NCBI GenBank assembly: GCA_029204225.1
Contig: CM055099.1
Span: 39,651,192 to 39,715,191 of the forward strand
DNA from: Diphasiastrum complanatum
Lineage: Eukaryota; Streptophyta; Lycopodiopsida; Lycopodiales; Lycopodiaceae
Direction: 5' to 3'
Length of the DNA: 64,000 nucleotides
Numbering within the stretch: position 1 is the first letter of the stretch; each line of letters opens with the position of its first letter. This document shows, piece by piece, positions 1 through 10,788 of this stretch. Under the pieces are notes generated by a model. The model had not been told where the DNA came from. It did no database searches and saw only the letters and a program-made list of their open reading frames with translations. A program made the position numbers and the translations under genes.

Positions 1-1097
1 ATAGATCATACTACATACTACATAATACTAAGTAGATACTAGACTCAGGACTGTAGCTAAATTTTAACTTTTGTCGGGACTCGGCCAGATGGTCTCTCCC
101 ACTTTAAGACATGAGACATACCCTCATGCCCAAACTTATACACTTGTGACTTAAAATCTATATCGGGCTACTTACTTGCATGCCACCGCTTACCAAGTAC
201 AATATCAAACTTAGCTAGTTTAGTGATTTCAAAGTCTAACTTCTCGGTATACGTCTGAATAGACAAACACGCCCGAGAGATTCTTTCATCCCAAACCTCT
301 ATTCCCTTACCATCTGGCATCTCAACAGTATAACAGTAGCTAAGCGAAACTTCCTCACCACGTGAGAATTGATAATATTATGCGAGGAACCGGTGTCAAG
401 CAAGACGAGCATGTCATGACCTTCCAGCTTTCCCCTCATACGTATCAATTCGCTATCGGGAAACTGATAAGCTTCACGCGCCTTGGTGGATAAATAACAA
501 ACTGGTGCCTCTGGAACAAGCTTCCACACCAAAATAGCCATGACACGACAAGTGTCCTCATCGTCACTTACCAACAAGTGATCCAAAATTTCTTCATCCT
601 TGCCCTCATCATGACGTTGCATAACATGGAGCTTCTTGCCCGTACGTCGAGGACAATCTTTGAAAAGATGCCTGCCAAGAGACAAAAAAACATAATCCAT
701 CTTTCTTGGCCTTTTCCTTTTGTTCTGGACTAAGGGGAGACTTGTCGTAAGCACGACGAGCCATAGGAGATCCCGCCTTGCGCTTCAAAGTCTATTGCAT
801 CTGGATATGATCCTTCTGCAAAAAGCCTTTCTGACCAGCTTGGCCAGACTTTTGCGAACCCTTCTTTTGAGGCCAACTTGGCGCTCCATATTCAACCTTG
901 GTGCGCACATTACCTTCAAACTTGTCAGCATATTCCTGCACCATGTACTGCCTCTGACGATGCAAAAGCCAAGCATCTGTCGCACGCACATGCTCACCGA
1001 CCCTTGCCAATACTAGTCCTCGAGCCCTCTGGTAACCGGCCATGCCGAGATCATGGTAGAGCCATAACTGGGCTCTAACAGCTATTTTAAGTGTCAC
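1..1097 (-). pseudogene. Ty3/gypsy gag-protease relic
   Basis: A decayed piece of a Ty3/gypsy gag-pol gene, read on the minus strand. The gag end (1097-792) has a basic, Gln/Lys-rich run typical of the stretch before a zinc knuckle. The next segment (754-299) shows DCPRR, the end of a zinc knuckle, and then a retropepsin active site, LLDTGSSHNIINS. Below 299 the frame is broken, but KLDFEITKLAKFDIVLGKRWHA is legible in pieces, matching the protease C-terminus. The same family occurs on the plus strand at 19.9-22.25 kb, which has the related NMGSSHNIINS and LGKRWHA motifs. Several frame changes and stops make it non-functional. No LTR is visible. The element continues off the left edge. Confidence 0.8.
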
Positions 1098-1118
1098 TTA
1101 GTTTGACTCATTCTAGTT

Positions 1119-1121
<3 letters not shown>

Positions 1122-1157
<36 letters not shown>
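1122..1157. repeat. (CT)n microsatellite
   Basis: About 18 uninterrupted CT units. They are followed at 1174-1188 by AACCCTAAACCCTAA, two telomere-type units that also match the plant telo-box. Two units are too few to call an interstitial telomere. Confidence 0.95.
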
Positions 1158-1162
<5 letters not shown>

Positions 1163-1696
1163 GATATTCCTGGAACCCTAAACCCTAAGACGACAAGCCA
1201 TTTTGAATTTTTATCCACGACAAAATCCAACAGGGATTGACGCACCTAAAGTGGACCTTACTGCAACCGAAACACTCGGCAACCTACATAAATGCAATGC
1301 CCGTGATTAAAGCTTTAATCTGATACCCATATTGCCCACAAAAATAAATTTAAAAAACATATATATAAATAAATAAATAATGAAACATTTCTGAGAAACG
1401 CTGGCCCAAACCAGAAAGGCAGTTCAGAAACACGTTTCTGAACACATTTCCAGACGCTGGGTAACTATGGTCAAAAACCTGATTTTTGACGGATTCTTTT
1501 AATTTTTAGTTTAAACAATCAAAATAAAATTGCATTCCGGAACACGGAACACTGCATCTATGTAAATTTATTCATCACTAACATGTCCATAAAACATTTT
1601 CAAAATACCAATCATCTACAGTAAACTGTCAATAACTATTGAATACGATTTGCAATTCACATAAATCCAATGATGTGGTACTGCCAAAATGATGTA
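1158..1696. other. Non-coding spacer
   Basis: AT-rich sequence with no open frame or recognisable element, apart from the short telo-box-like stretch at its left end. Confidence 0.6.
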
Positions 1697-2096
1697 GTAT
1701 GTACCATAGTTCCTAGGAACGGAATGAAACCGTTCCTAGGAATGTGTTCCTAGGAACGGTTCCTTAGGTAGATTTTTTGTTCCTATCTGCTGTCCTCTCT
1801 GATCCAACTCGGATTTTTCCTGTTCCTGTGAGGCTGTGAATTAATTACATCAAAAAAAGTCGTTCATGTGTTGAATCTTGATTACATTTGTAAAAACGTT
1901 CCTGTCTATTCGAGGCAACTCCTCAGACGTTGATGCGAATCATGCGATCCAAAGTTTCCAAACACTTGCAAATAGCAGCTGTAACGCACTCATAGTGAAA
2001 AACCATTTCTAAAAAGTACCGAAGCCCATTCCTGAAAATCGTTCCTTAGGAACGGAACGGCACCTGCTCCAAGGAACGGGTTTCATGGGTATGTAC
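1697..2096. mobile_element. hAT-like MITE with 8-bp target duplication
   Basis: A 384-bp non-coding element (1705-2088) flanked by the perfect 8-bp direct repeat GTATGTAC (1697-1704 and 2089-2096), the duplication length of hAT transposons. The left end starts CATAGTTCCTAGGAACGG. The right end, read inward on the minus strand, starts CCATGAAACCCGTTCCTTGG. Both ends are packed with copies of the palindrome GTTCCTAGGAAC and its variants. The CATAG start is shared with both large hAT elements at 4319 and 11139, so it may have been mobilised by a related transposase. The terminal repeats match imperfectly, so the family assignment rests on the duplication and the palindromic ends. Confidence 0.65.
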
Positions 2097-3261
2097 ACAT
2101 AATACAATTGCAAAAATGAATTACATTTAATAGGGATGTAATCAAAATACCTTATTAATTAGTTGCTAAGTTCAACTAACAGCTTACACCTTATTCAAGA
2201 ACAATTATTTCAAAGCATGACATAACCCCTATGCATATGCATAAGTAGTGTTAGGGATATGATATGCGCAACCCCCTACATCATGAAAACAAAGATTATC
2301 AATTTATGTCATGCAAAGACGGAAACACATTAGAAGTTCTTGCCATCTTTCCCATAGATATGGTGGAAACTTTTGCATATCCTCTTGGGATCAAACATGA
2401 AACTGAGTCGCCCTCCATGTCAACTAATAACATCAAAGAGGATAATACGTCAACTTGATTATGGCCCATAGCCACAAAGGGGTTTAAGGTGAAATTTAGA
2501 GTGCATACACACAAAACTGTTTATGTTACTCAAGGCCACATGTGGGAAATTAAACAAAATTTTCTGAGGAAACAATATGCTTAAAATGTACCCTCAAAAT
2601 AACATGAAACAGCTTTCTCTGACTTTAGCATCAAACGATTCAAAATCCTTTTGCAAAAAACTTTCATTCAATAAAAGTTTTACTCTATAACATGAATTGA
2701 TGCCTCATAGTTGGACAGTGTACACTCACACAACAAACTGAATTTTACGACTCAATTATTTTTTAGAATGATGAGTTTTTACCGAACTCAATCAGTTATG
2801 ATTAGTTCCCACTTAGTCTATAACATATTCCTTAGCTGAGATGAATTAGCTAGAAATTGACAGCATAACTTTTTTTAATTGTCTGTGTCCATGTTGAATG
2901 AGGGATCATCCATTGTCGTTATGGTACATCATGGTGAGCCAAGACCTATACATCATGGTGCGCCAAGACCTATAAGGTTCATTTTATCGATATGTTGTGT
3001 TTGACATTGAATACCAGTCGACCCAAAATTGTTCTCGCAAGTTTGAGAATGTGAAGTGCAGAATACGTGGAGTGATGCCACTTTGAATTTCAGATTAAGC
3101 TTCAAAATTGGGTAGACGATAATTAAGTGGCAACTGTCCACAATAAAAGATAACAAATCTACAATTGACCATTAGAAAACTATACTTGCCTTAGTCAATA
3201 GCGTAGAACTCAAAACAAGTAGAAATTGAATATTACAAATTGATGAGCATAGTTACAACAC
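2097..3261. other. Non-coding, possibly intronic
   Basis: AT-rich sequence with no open frame showing protein-like composition. It lies downstream of the host exon at 3262-3384 on the minus strand and could be its intron. I looked for the next conserved segment of that protein family and did not find it. Confidence 0.5.
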
Positions 3262-3384
3262 CTTTCTGTCCACCATAATGAGGAGCAGTATCCCAAAATT
3301 CTTCTCTCATGCGCTTAAGCTGAGCTCGAGTGATGGGTTCCCCATTCTTCCATGACTTTGGTTTCTTCAGCTTTTTGCGTCGCC
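3262..3384 (-). CDS. Internal exon of a UBTD-like ubiquitin-domain protein gene
   Basis: Minus-strand translation gives a basic start (RRKKLKKPKSW), then WKNGEPITRAQLKRM, then REEFWDTAPHYGGQK. This is the conserved N-terminal block of the plant and animal UBTD/DC-UbP family (ubiquitin domain-containing protein 1/2), proteins linked to ubiquitin signalling. The exon has a plausible acceptor (AG at 3386-3385) and donor (AAAG then GT at 3261-3260), and it stops at the Gly-Gly-Gln-Lys position just before the family's next conserved segment. No stop or frameshift is present. Exons encoding the N-terminus and the ubiquitin-like C-terminus were not found in the window. The gene may have very long, transposon-filled introns, or this may be a lone captured or relic exon. 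It is the only clear host protein-coding sequence here. Confidence 0.75.
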
Positions 3385-4121
3385 CTATCAAACATCGTGA
3401 TGCATGAAATTCTGTTATAAATAGCTATAGAGAAGTTAAGACTTACTTTCTATATGCAAGGGAAGTAGTTGACATAGCCTAGGAAGTATGGATGTTTGTT
3501 TATTGAAATAGCCATGTCAAAAGTTTCAACCTCGTTATGAGTTGTACCAAGGGGGGTAAAAAAATGTCTGAAGATTTCAAAAAGCAAGAAGGATTCTTTT
3601 TTCTTAGTTTTTGTTTTGAGGGGGGAGGCAGGTGCAGGCAATTCTAGAACGAGCATGGTTATTTGAAATCCTTTGACCAACATGCCCAAGTTCAAGCTTT
3701 GAAACTGCTACAAGTTTGAACAGTGTCAAGTTTCTACATATCTCAAGTTTTCAAACCTTTTTGGTGCAGCTACATTCAACCACAATAACATTCAACTACA
3801 GCAGTCACAACCTATTGAATAATTTTCAGTTCCTCTTTGTTGATTGATATGATATAGTCTATACCATAGAGTGCACAAATTGCAAAGTGAGCTATGTTAT
3901 TTCTTAGAAAGAAACTACAAACAAAAGGGTTGTGACAAGTGATGACATATCTCTTACAACATTGATTAGTGGAGGTATCTTACTGGGGCTATGAATTCCT
4001 CTACATTAATGTGATATGATGCTAAGAGGTTTGATCCAATCATATTTAAAATAATCCAAACCTTCCAGTTGTCATTAAAGTTCCACATGCCGTACCACAT
4101 CACGGGTTCAGTAGGTGCTGT
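3385..4121. other. Non-coding, possibly intronic
   Basis: No coding signal. Minus-strand donor-like GTAAGT and GTAAGA sites occur near 3448 and 3980, but the sequence before them does not read as protein. Confidence 0.5.
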
Positions 4122-4248
4122 ACAGGTGCCGTGGAATTTCTGTTTTTTGGTATGGCACCTGTATTTTTTTTGAGTCATTTTTTGAGTAAAACCCAAAAAA
4201 AAAAAACAAGGTGCCATACCACGGCACGTGTGCCGTGGTACGGCACCT
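4122..4248. repeat. Small inverted-repeat element
   Basis: The ends read AGGTGCCGT inward from both sides. An inner inverted pair, GGTATGGCACCT and AGGTGCCATACC, lies at about 4150-4220, and the middle is A/T-homopolymer rich. The 7-bp repeat GTGCTGT flanks it (4115-4121 and 4249-4255). It looks like a very short foldback or MITE; the 7-bp flank is suggestive only. Confidence 0.4.
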
Positions 4249-4266
4249 GTGCTGTGGGAAACTTTG

Positions 4267-4270
<4 letters not shown>

Positions 4271-4318
<48 letters not shown>
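4271..4318. repeat. (AT)24 microsatellite
   Basis: An uninterrupted AT run that abuts the left end of hAT copy A. More ATATAT sequence resumes at 11121 on the far side of the element, so this run was the insertion target. Confidence 0.9.
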
Positions 4319-4320
<2 letters not shown>

Positions 4321-4440
4321 TAGTGGCACGTGGTACCGCCATTATGGTACCGCGGTACCATAATGGTGTTACCGCGGTTATGGTGCCGCCCTCAGACCAG
4401 CGGTACCAGGGCGGCACCACAAAAATAATACTTTTTATTA
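4319..4440. repeat. Left subterminal palindromes of hAT copy A
   Basis: Dense short palindromes and near-palindromes built on GGTACC, with GCGG/CCGC spacers, for example GGTACCGCGGTACC. Clustered short motifs near the ends are where hAT transposases are known to bind. That these are binding sites is inference. Confidence 0.6.
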
Positions 4441-4534
4441 TTTTTTTTTAAAAAAAAACCCTTTTAACAGGCTAAAACTAGGTAAAAAATTCAAGGAAAA
4501 AAAGGGCTACGGTTTAGAAAAAAGATGTTACTGT

Positions 4535-4890
4535 ACAGGGGGACTGTACTGGGGGCACTGTGGGAGAGCAGACCTGGTGGTCAATGGGAGTGCAGCATGT
4601 GGGGGGGTAGCAAATCCGGACAGGTACACCATCACATGGGCACTGTGGGGGAGCGGACCCAATCGGAGTGCAGCATGTGAGGGAGCAATACATGGGGCAG
4701 GTACAGTAGCACTGGGCACTGTGGAGGAGCAGACCATGGACCCAATCGGAGTGCAGCATGTGGGGGAGCAATACATCCGGACAGGTACACCGTCACATGG
4801 GCACCGTGGAGGAGCAGACCATGGACCCAATCGGACTGCAGCATGTGGGGGAGCAATACATGGGGCAGGTACAGTAGCACATGGGATCAT
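4535..4890 (+). repeat. Minisatellite upstream of the small hAT gene, copy A
   Basis: About four imperfect units of roughly 80 bp, each with CACATGGGCACTGTGG, a GAGCAGACC run and a CAATCGGAGTGCAGCATGTG segment. An equivalent array of about 86-bp units precedes the same gene in copy B. Confidence 0.75.
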
Positions 4891-4923
4891 CAACAAAAAC
4901 AAATTGGGAAACAGGCTGTGGGG

Positions 4924-4931
4924 TTAAATAG
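4924..4931 (+). promoter_or_regulatory. TATA-like box of the small gene, copy A
   Basis: TTAAATAG followed by GCACTCAC. The same block (ATAAATAGG then CACTCAC) stands in the same place in copy B (11610), so it is conserved between the copies and lies ahead of the leader. The leader itself (about 4935-5153) is full of GTGAGAGGCTGTGAGAG repeats. Confidence 0.5.
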
Positions 4932-5153
4932 GCACTCACGAGACAGTGAGAGAGCCAGTGAGAGGCTATGAGAGGCATTGTGAGAGGCTGTGAGGGAGAG
5001 CCAGTGAGAGGCTGTGAGAGAGAGGCATTGTGAGAGGCTGTGTCACAGACCGAGTGAGAGGCTGTGAGAGGGAGGCTGTGAGAGAGCCAGTGAGAGCCAT
5101 TGAGAGGCTGTGAGAGGCTGTGAGGGTCATTTCGAGCAACAGGGTGTCGTGAG

Positions 5154-5498
5154 ATGGCGGAGGGCGAAGCCAGGAGGAAGCTCGAGGAAGATGTCCGAAG
5201 GCACAATGAAAGGCATCGGAAGCAAGAGGCAGACATTGCAGAGATGCTGCGAGAGACTCGACAGAGACACCCAGAGTTGCAGATCCCCGCCACCGCTGTG
5301 GCCCCCGCCCCCGCTGTCGAGCTGGATTTGGATGAGCAGATCGGAATGAACTTCACATGACGGCAGCTCATCATGGTCAGGGAAAGGGCTGCCCGCCGTC
5401 GGGCTGACCAGGAGGCAGCTCGGGCTAACCGGGAGGCAGAGCGAGAGCGACATAACAATGCTCCTGACAAGGGCGAGGAGTCAGTGGAGGATCCATAG
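5154..5498 (+). pseudogene. Small charged coiled-coil gene of the hAT element, copy A
   Basis: One frame of 114 codons from ATG at 5154 to TAG at 5496, interrupted by TGA at 5358-5360 where copy B has CGA (Arg). The predicted product is very rich in Arg, Glu and Gln. It has a heptad-like N-terminal helix, a Pro/Ala linker, the conserved block VELDLDEQIGMNF, then a second charged helix (RQLIMVRERAARRR) and an acidic C-terminus ending ESVED. I recognise no known domain. Relative to copy B it lacks about six residues after the start. It runs towards the transposase gene, so the two genes converge. Many differences from copy B are synonymous in this frame, arguing for past coding on this strand. 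A role as a transposition partner or DNA-binding accessory is only a guess. Confidence 0.65.
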
Positions 5499-5939
5499 GA
5501 ATGTTTAGCATAGATGAGGTCTAGCCGTATGTGGCTGACTGTTGTTATGTAATGTTCATCAGTAGATGAGGCAGCATTTAGTGTCTAGCATAGTGTAAAG
5601 AACAGCCCCAGCCGTATGCGGCGAGAATACGTATTGTAATTTTGATACATCTGATGAATTAATGTACGGTATGTTTTTTGTGCAATGCGTGCCTTGTGTA
5701 TTGCAATCTGATGTATGTGTTTATGAAATGCTATCAGGGGGGTTGTATTTCTGTGTTCTGCATATGCTCTCAATCTCTGTAGTGAAAACTAATTGAAAAC
5801 ACGCACACACCATTTGAAGTAAAACTGCAAATAGAACATCACAAATACAAATTGACAAATACACATTGTGCAGTAAATAGAATATGTCCAACACTAAATA
5901 TAATATGAAAAATGGTCTGAATACAGTGTTCGACCATCT
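5499..5939. other. Convergent 3' region between the two hAT genes
   Basis: Non-coding. Its first part aligns with copy B (12153 onward), including a shared run around GATGAGGTC and CCGTATGTGGC just after the stop codon. Confidence 0.55.
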
Positions 5940-6675
5940 GGTCGCCAAACATGGAACATGATATCAAACTGTTGAAAATAAAATGACAAAGCTACAATCA
6001 ATGCTCTGCCTCAAACTCAGATGAATGCTCCGGAGACAACTCAGGGCCCCGAGCTGACTCTCGCAACTGATATCTATGCCTGTCTGGTACTGGCATGGGC
6101 TGTGTATCCGAGGGGGAAGACTCGTCATCCTCATCCTCCCAATCTCCCTCCGCACCAGCCCCCAAGCACGCTAAACCAACAACACTTGCTGCAGCTGGTT
6201 GTAATACTGCACCTCTACCAGCAACTGGAGCCCTGCGAGGTCGTCCTCTCTTCCCTGGCAGTTTCTGTGCCCTGCCTTTCTTGTTCGGTGCACCCTTGGG
6301 CCTTCCTGGTCGCCAAACATGGAACATGATATCAAACTGTTGAAAATAAAATGACAGAGCTACAATCAATGCTCTGCCTCAAACTCAGATGAATGCTCCG
6401 GAGACAACTCAGGGCCCCGAGCTAACTCTCGCAACTGATATCTATGCCTGTCTGGTACTGGCATGGGCTGTGTATCCGAGGGGGAAGACTCGTCATCCTC
6501 ATCCTCCCAATCTGCCTCCGCATCAGCCCCCAAGCAGGCTAAACCAACAACACCTGCTACAGCTGGTTGTAATACTGCACCTCTACCAGCAACTGGAGCC
6601 CTGCGAGGTCGTCCTCTCTTCCCTGGCAGCTTTTGTGCCCTGCCTTTCTTGTTCGGTGCACCCTTGGGCCTTCCT
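5940..6675. repeat. 368-bp tandem duplication of the transposase 3' end
   Basis: Unit 1 (5940-6307) and unit 2 (6308-6675) are nearly identical. Each contains the AT-hook segment, the acidic tail, the stop codon and the 3' flank of the transposase gene. Copy B has one unit only, so the duplication arose in copy A. The stop used by the gene is the one at 6366-6368 in unit 2. Confidence 0.85.
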
Positions 6676-9600
6676 GGCCTCTTGCGAACGAGGGGAGCCG
6701 TCAATGCCTCATCACCCCCATGCAGATCACCTGGCTGACTAGGCTGGGCCCAAGCTGCGGCCGGCTGGGATAGAGTAGCCAAAGATGGGTGTCCTTGTGC
6801 AGCTGATAGTGGAGGATAGGTCCGAGGAGTGTGTGCCCGTGGGCCTGCTGCTGGTGGAGGAACTGGATGTGGAGGGGCCGTCCCTGCAGCAGGCAAGTAC
6901 AGCGGCGATAAGTACTGAAAGGGGCGCTGCGGTGGACGGTACTGGTACATCCTGGGTGCTGCCAAAGGAGGAGTCGGTGTTGTGGGTGCTGCCAAAGGAG
7001 GAGCCGGTGCCGTGGGTGCTGCCAATGGAGGAGGATGTGTTGTGGATGTTGCCACTGGAGGAGCGTCTGTAGATGTGGGCGCTGCAAGAGAAGATCTGGG
7101 CACAGATGGCGGCCTGCCATGGAGACCTGCTGCTACAAAAGTGGATGGCGATGAAGGGGCTGCAGGCCTCAACGGTATCGGTGGCACTGGAGGTGTTGTG
7201 CGGCGCACATACACCCTCTGAGGAACTGGAGGAACTGTAGGCACCTCGTGTAGCTGCTCTGGTTGAGACTCTGTGTAGGGCATGCTGGCTAGAGAGGATG
7301 GGGGAGCCCTGACGCTCGGCATCTGCTGGGCCTCGGAATCCAAGTCTGCAATCAAGTCGTCCAGCTGGGCATCCAAATACAAATGCTCTGGGCTCTGGGA
7401 CTCATCATGTGCACCATCCTCTGGATCATCCCGTGCCTCATCCTGTGCACCATGCGGACCCTGCATGGCCTCCCAATCGGTACAATCAAAGTCATCTGGT
7501 GACTCCTCTGGTGTGTTGTCATAGAAATGCCTATGGCTCTATGATGCACGCATCCAAGCAGCTGCGGAAGGTAAACCCAAATCACTCTGCCCCCTATCAA
7601 GAGCCTCCTCCATCATATCAACATAAGAAGGTATGCCACTGCCCCCTCCCGTGTGCCCTGCCCGTCTCGCGGTATAATTTGTGGCATGTGTCCCACCTCT
7701 ACCACGTGATGCACCTGTGACCCCTGCTCTAGGCGTGTGCCCAACACCTGTATCATATGCCTCATCCCGCACTGATTTGGCGAACACAACCCGAATGGGC
7801 TCATCCTCATCCTGATCATCCTCTGACACTGGCTCATCTGCCTCGTACAATGGAGGCTCTCTGTGCGCAAGCCCAAGCTCTCTCTCTCTCATCTCGGCAA
7901 GCTCCCTCTCTCTCTCTTCCATCAACTGTGTGCCCAGGTCATCTGCAGGCATGGGATGGGTGTTGTCCGTAGGCAAGTCAACCTGGCGCTCCAAATCAGA
8001 TATCTTCGTCTGCAAGGTTTAAAATTTGCATGTCAGAGAGACAACTCTATCAAGAAATGAAACCAACATACCAGGAGTCAACCAACATGCTATGAAAGAC
8101 TAGCTTATCACCTGCAATGCGCTCGTAATGGTCGGAAGTCTCCTGGCGAGACGTGCGTTGGTGCTACAGAACACCAACCGCTCCAACTGACTCACTGACA
8201 ACCGGTTTCTTCTCCTCGTGTGAATGAGTGCCCATGTGCTCCAATTACGCTCACACACGGAGGCAGCACAGTCCTGTGGTACGTGCATTGAAATACTTCA
8301 GCACATTGTGGCAAGGATGGAACTTCAACAAAACACAGCAATGGAGGATAAATGAGATGCATAGCTGAGAAAGGACACGCAGTGCAAGACGTTGTATAGA
8401 TGGGTATGTGCTACCGAACATGGTCCACCAGGTAATGGCTAGCTGCCTCCTCTCTGGATCCTGAGCAGCCGGGTGGCCGAATGTGCCCATGCCGAAACGA
8501 AATGCAGCGAGCTCCTCCATGAGCCTGATAGGATCCAAACCTATGTGTGGACCCACCCTGTGAATGTACTGAAGCCAATCGGCCTCGAGCTCCCTGTTTG
8601 CGATCTGTGTCGGAGAGAGGAAGAGGGGATGCAGCATGTGTGCAACGCTGTGGATACTCCTGTGAAAGTAGTTCCAACGCGTCTCTCAGATAAACTTCAG
8701 CTCTGTCATCCTGCAGGTGAGAGGCATGTGGTGTAGGGCATTACGAAAAAACTTAACATTGACAGAAAAACAAACTAGCAATTACTAAAAAGATAAAGGC
8801 CAATTACATTACTATACCGCTTACCTCTCTGGCTGCAAGATGGGCAGCTGCAGGAACTGTCCAATCCGGTCCATGAGCTCATATACCAATCCAAGTGTCG
8901 ACCCCTCGCTGTCAACCATGCGGAGCACAATGTAAAGTGGTCGAAGCAGTCCTGACAATGTCTGTGCATCCCTCCAAAACTGGTCTCCCCTCACCGTGGA
9001 AGAAAAGTGCTCCCCATCCTCAGTGCGCGGAAATGTACTGGCACACCAAAGATCACTGGCAACCATCTGTAGAAGCTGCGCCCTGCACCTGATCAGACGG
9101 TCAATGACCACCAAGTCGAATGCAAAGCGTGTGGGGGCTGGCTTACGGAGGTCTAGATGGCTGAACACCCGGAACATGGCAAGGACACGCCTCTTCCTCG
9201 TGACAAAAGTCACCAGGAAGAGGGCCTCACGGACGATGGCTCTAACCCAGGGAAGTGCACCTATGTCCCCCATCAGAAGGTCTATGTCATGCGCGGCACA
9301 AGGGGTATGAACAATGTGAGGGAACTCGGCCTCTAGCAGTACACCCATCTGAATGCAGTTCGTGGCATTGTCCGTCACCACTGTGACGACATGCTGTGGG
9401 CCTATGGACAGGATGGAAGACCTGATGACATCAAACATGAACTCTGCAGATATGACTCTCCCCCCCCTGCTGCAATCCACTGCCCTCAAAAACTGTGTGC
9501 CCATGCAGCTGGAGACCAGTATGTTGAGGATCGGCCTCCTCCTGACATCAGTCCAGCCATCGGACATGATGCTGCAACCGTAAGTGGCCCAGTGGCGACG

Positions 9601-10713
9601 TAGAGGCTCCATCTCTCTAGACAGTGACTCGACCCTATCCCTCAGCATGTGTGTGCGGACAACCTCTGAACTAGGGACTCTCCAGCTAGGGCTGACAGAC
9701 TGTGCAAGGCGGAAGACCCTTTTGAAGGGCTCGGAGTCGGTGATGGCAAATGGAAGGTTCAGCTCATAAATCAGGCTGGCCACGGCCTGTGTGGCCTCTC
9801 TATCCATGTGCGGCTGATGCGCGCCGCGAATGCTCTGCTGCCTAAGAACTCTCCCAGCTGGGCGACGGGTAGCGGACCTCCAGCACGGTGCACCAAACGT
9901 GACGGGAATGGATGATGACGCGACAGCCTGGGCACTAGTGGATGCATCAACTGTAGACGTGGAATGGGGAGAGTGGGATGCACTGGCCGGGATGGGTGCA
10001 GCAGCGTAAGTGGGGTACACTGGTGGAGGGTGGACATCTGGCATGGGATACGAAAACTGCTGGGTAGGGTGGTCATCCGGATGTGAAGGGAGGGAGGAAG
10101 GGATCTCCTCAACATCCTGGAAGGCCTCGTCACTGGCATCCGGGGCCTGCTCCTGCTCGGGAGGCGGAGAGTCCATGAGAAAGTCGTAAACTGGGGGAGT
10201 GCGAGCAACAGTAGGTGGTGGTGGAACCACAGTGGCAACTGGCGGACGCGGTGGGACAGGATCCACCGGAATGGGTGCAGATGGGGGTGCGTGAGGCGGA
10301 ACTGTCTGAGAGGGACGAGGGGCAAAGGGACTGGACGAGGATGCACTTCCTCTCCTCGTGCGTGCCAGCCAAGCAGGCAGCAACTCGGGGTCAACCACGT
10401 AAGGAGCGGTGCAAAACCGAAGAACACCCTCCGAAATGGTGTTCTCCCCCGCCACAAGACGTGGCCCATAGGTATCCAAAAGTCGCTGCCTGACGGGAAC
10501 GGACATGCTGGCACAGGGGGCAGCATTCAGTGTGCCACCATCTCTCGCGCATGAGCCGAGTAGGTGACCTTTAAGGCGAGTGAGGGTGGCAACGAACTCT
10601 GTCAGGCAATATCGATAGCGCACTATCCTTGCACCGGACTTGTTAGACTTGTCGGGAACCCGCCTGACAATGTCCACCTCGTCCCACAGATCGACAAGGT
10701 TGGAATGCACCAT
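6366..10713 (-). pseudogene. hAT transposase, BED/DUF659/hAT-C with AT-hook tail, copy A
   Basis: Four exons fit with matching phases: 10713-8825, 8710-8365, 8273-8112 and 8009-6366, about 1,347 codons including the stop. Exon 1 holds a BED-like finger (YRYCLTEF...LKGHLLG; one Cys position appears to be Tyr), a long Pro/Ser linker, then DUF659 with MSDGWTD, VVTDNATNC and CAAHDIDL. Exons 2-3 hold the C-terminal dimerisation region (WWTMFGSTYPSIQRLALRVLSQ, then CERNWSTWALIH and RRNRL). Exon 4 is unusual: about 547 residues with an acidic part, PPLAAPT repeats, and AT-hooks (RPGRPKG and KRGRPRR). The gene is broken by TGA at 8686-8688, TAG at 7539-7541, and a donor at 8364 reading CT, not GT. 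An upstream Met at 10788 exists, but an acceptor-like pyrimidine tract directly before 10713 favours 10713. Typical hAT transposases are 600-800 residues. Confidence 0.85.
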
Positions 10714-10788
10714 CTCTGTAAAAAGGACTGCGGAAAGAAAGCAGAGATCTCTGTGGGTGCGAGGAGTCGGAAGGCTTGGAAAAACCAC

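Noticed and set aside
1174-1188. Telomere-like AACCCTAAACCCTAA
   Set aside because: Only two units. Too short for an interstitial telomere, and a telo-box role cannot be shown without a gene start.
2264-2514. Short overlapping frames near 2.3-2.5 kb
   Set aside because: No similarity to the missing exons of the UBTD-like gene and no splice context.
4175-4451. Open frames containing Ile-Tyr runs across the AT microsatellite
   Set aside because: Produced by translation of (AT)n; not genes.
4793-5470. A 225-codon open frame on the minus strand opposite the small hAT gene
   Set aside because: Differences between copies A and B favour third positions of the plus-strand frame, and the minus frame in copy B is much shorter. 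Treated as a shadow.
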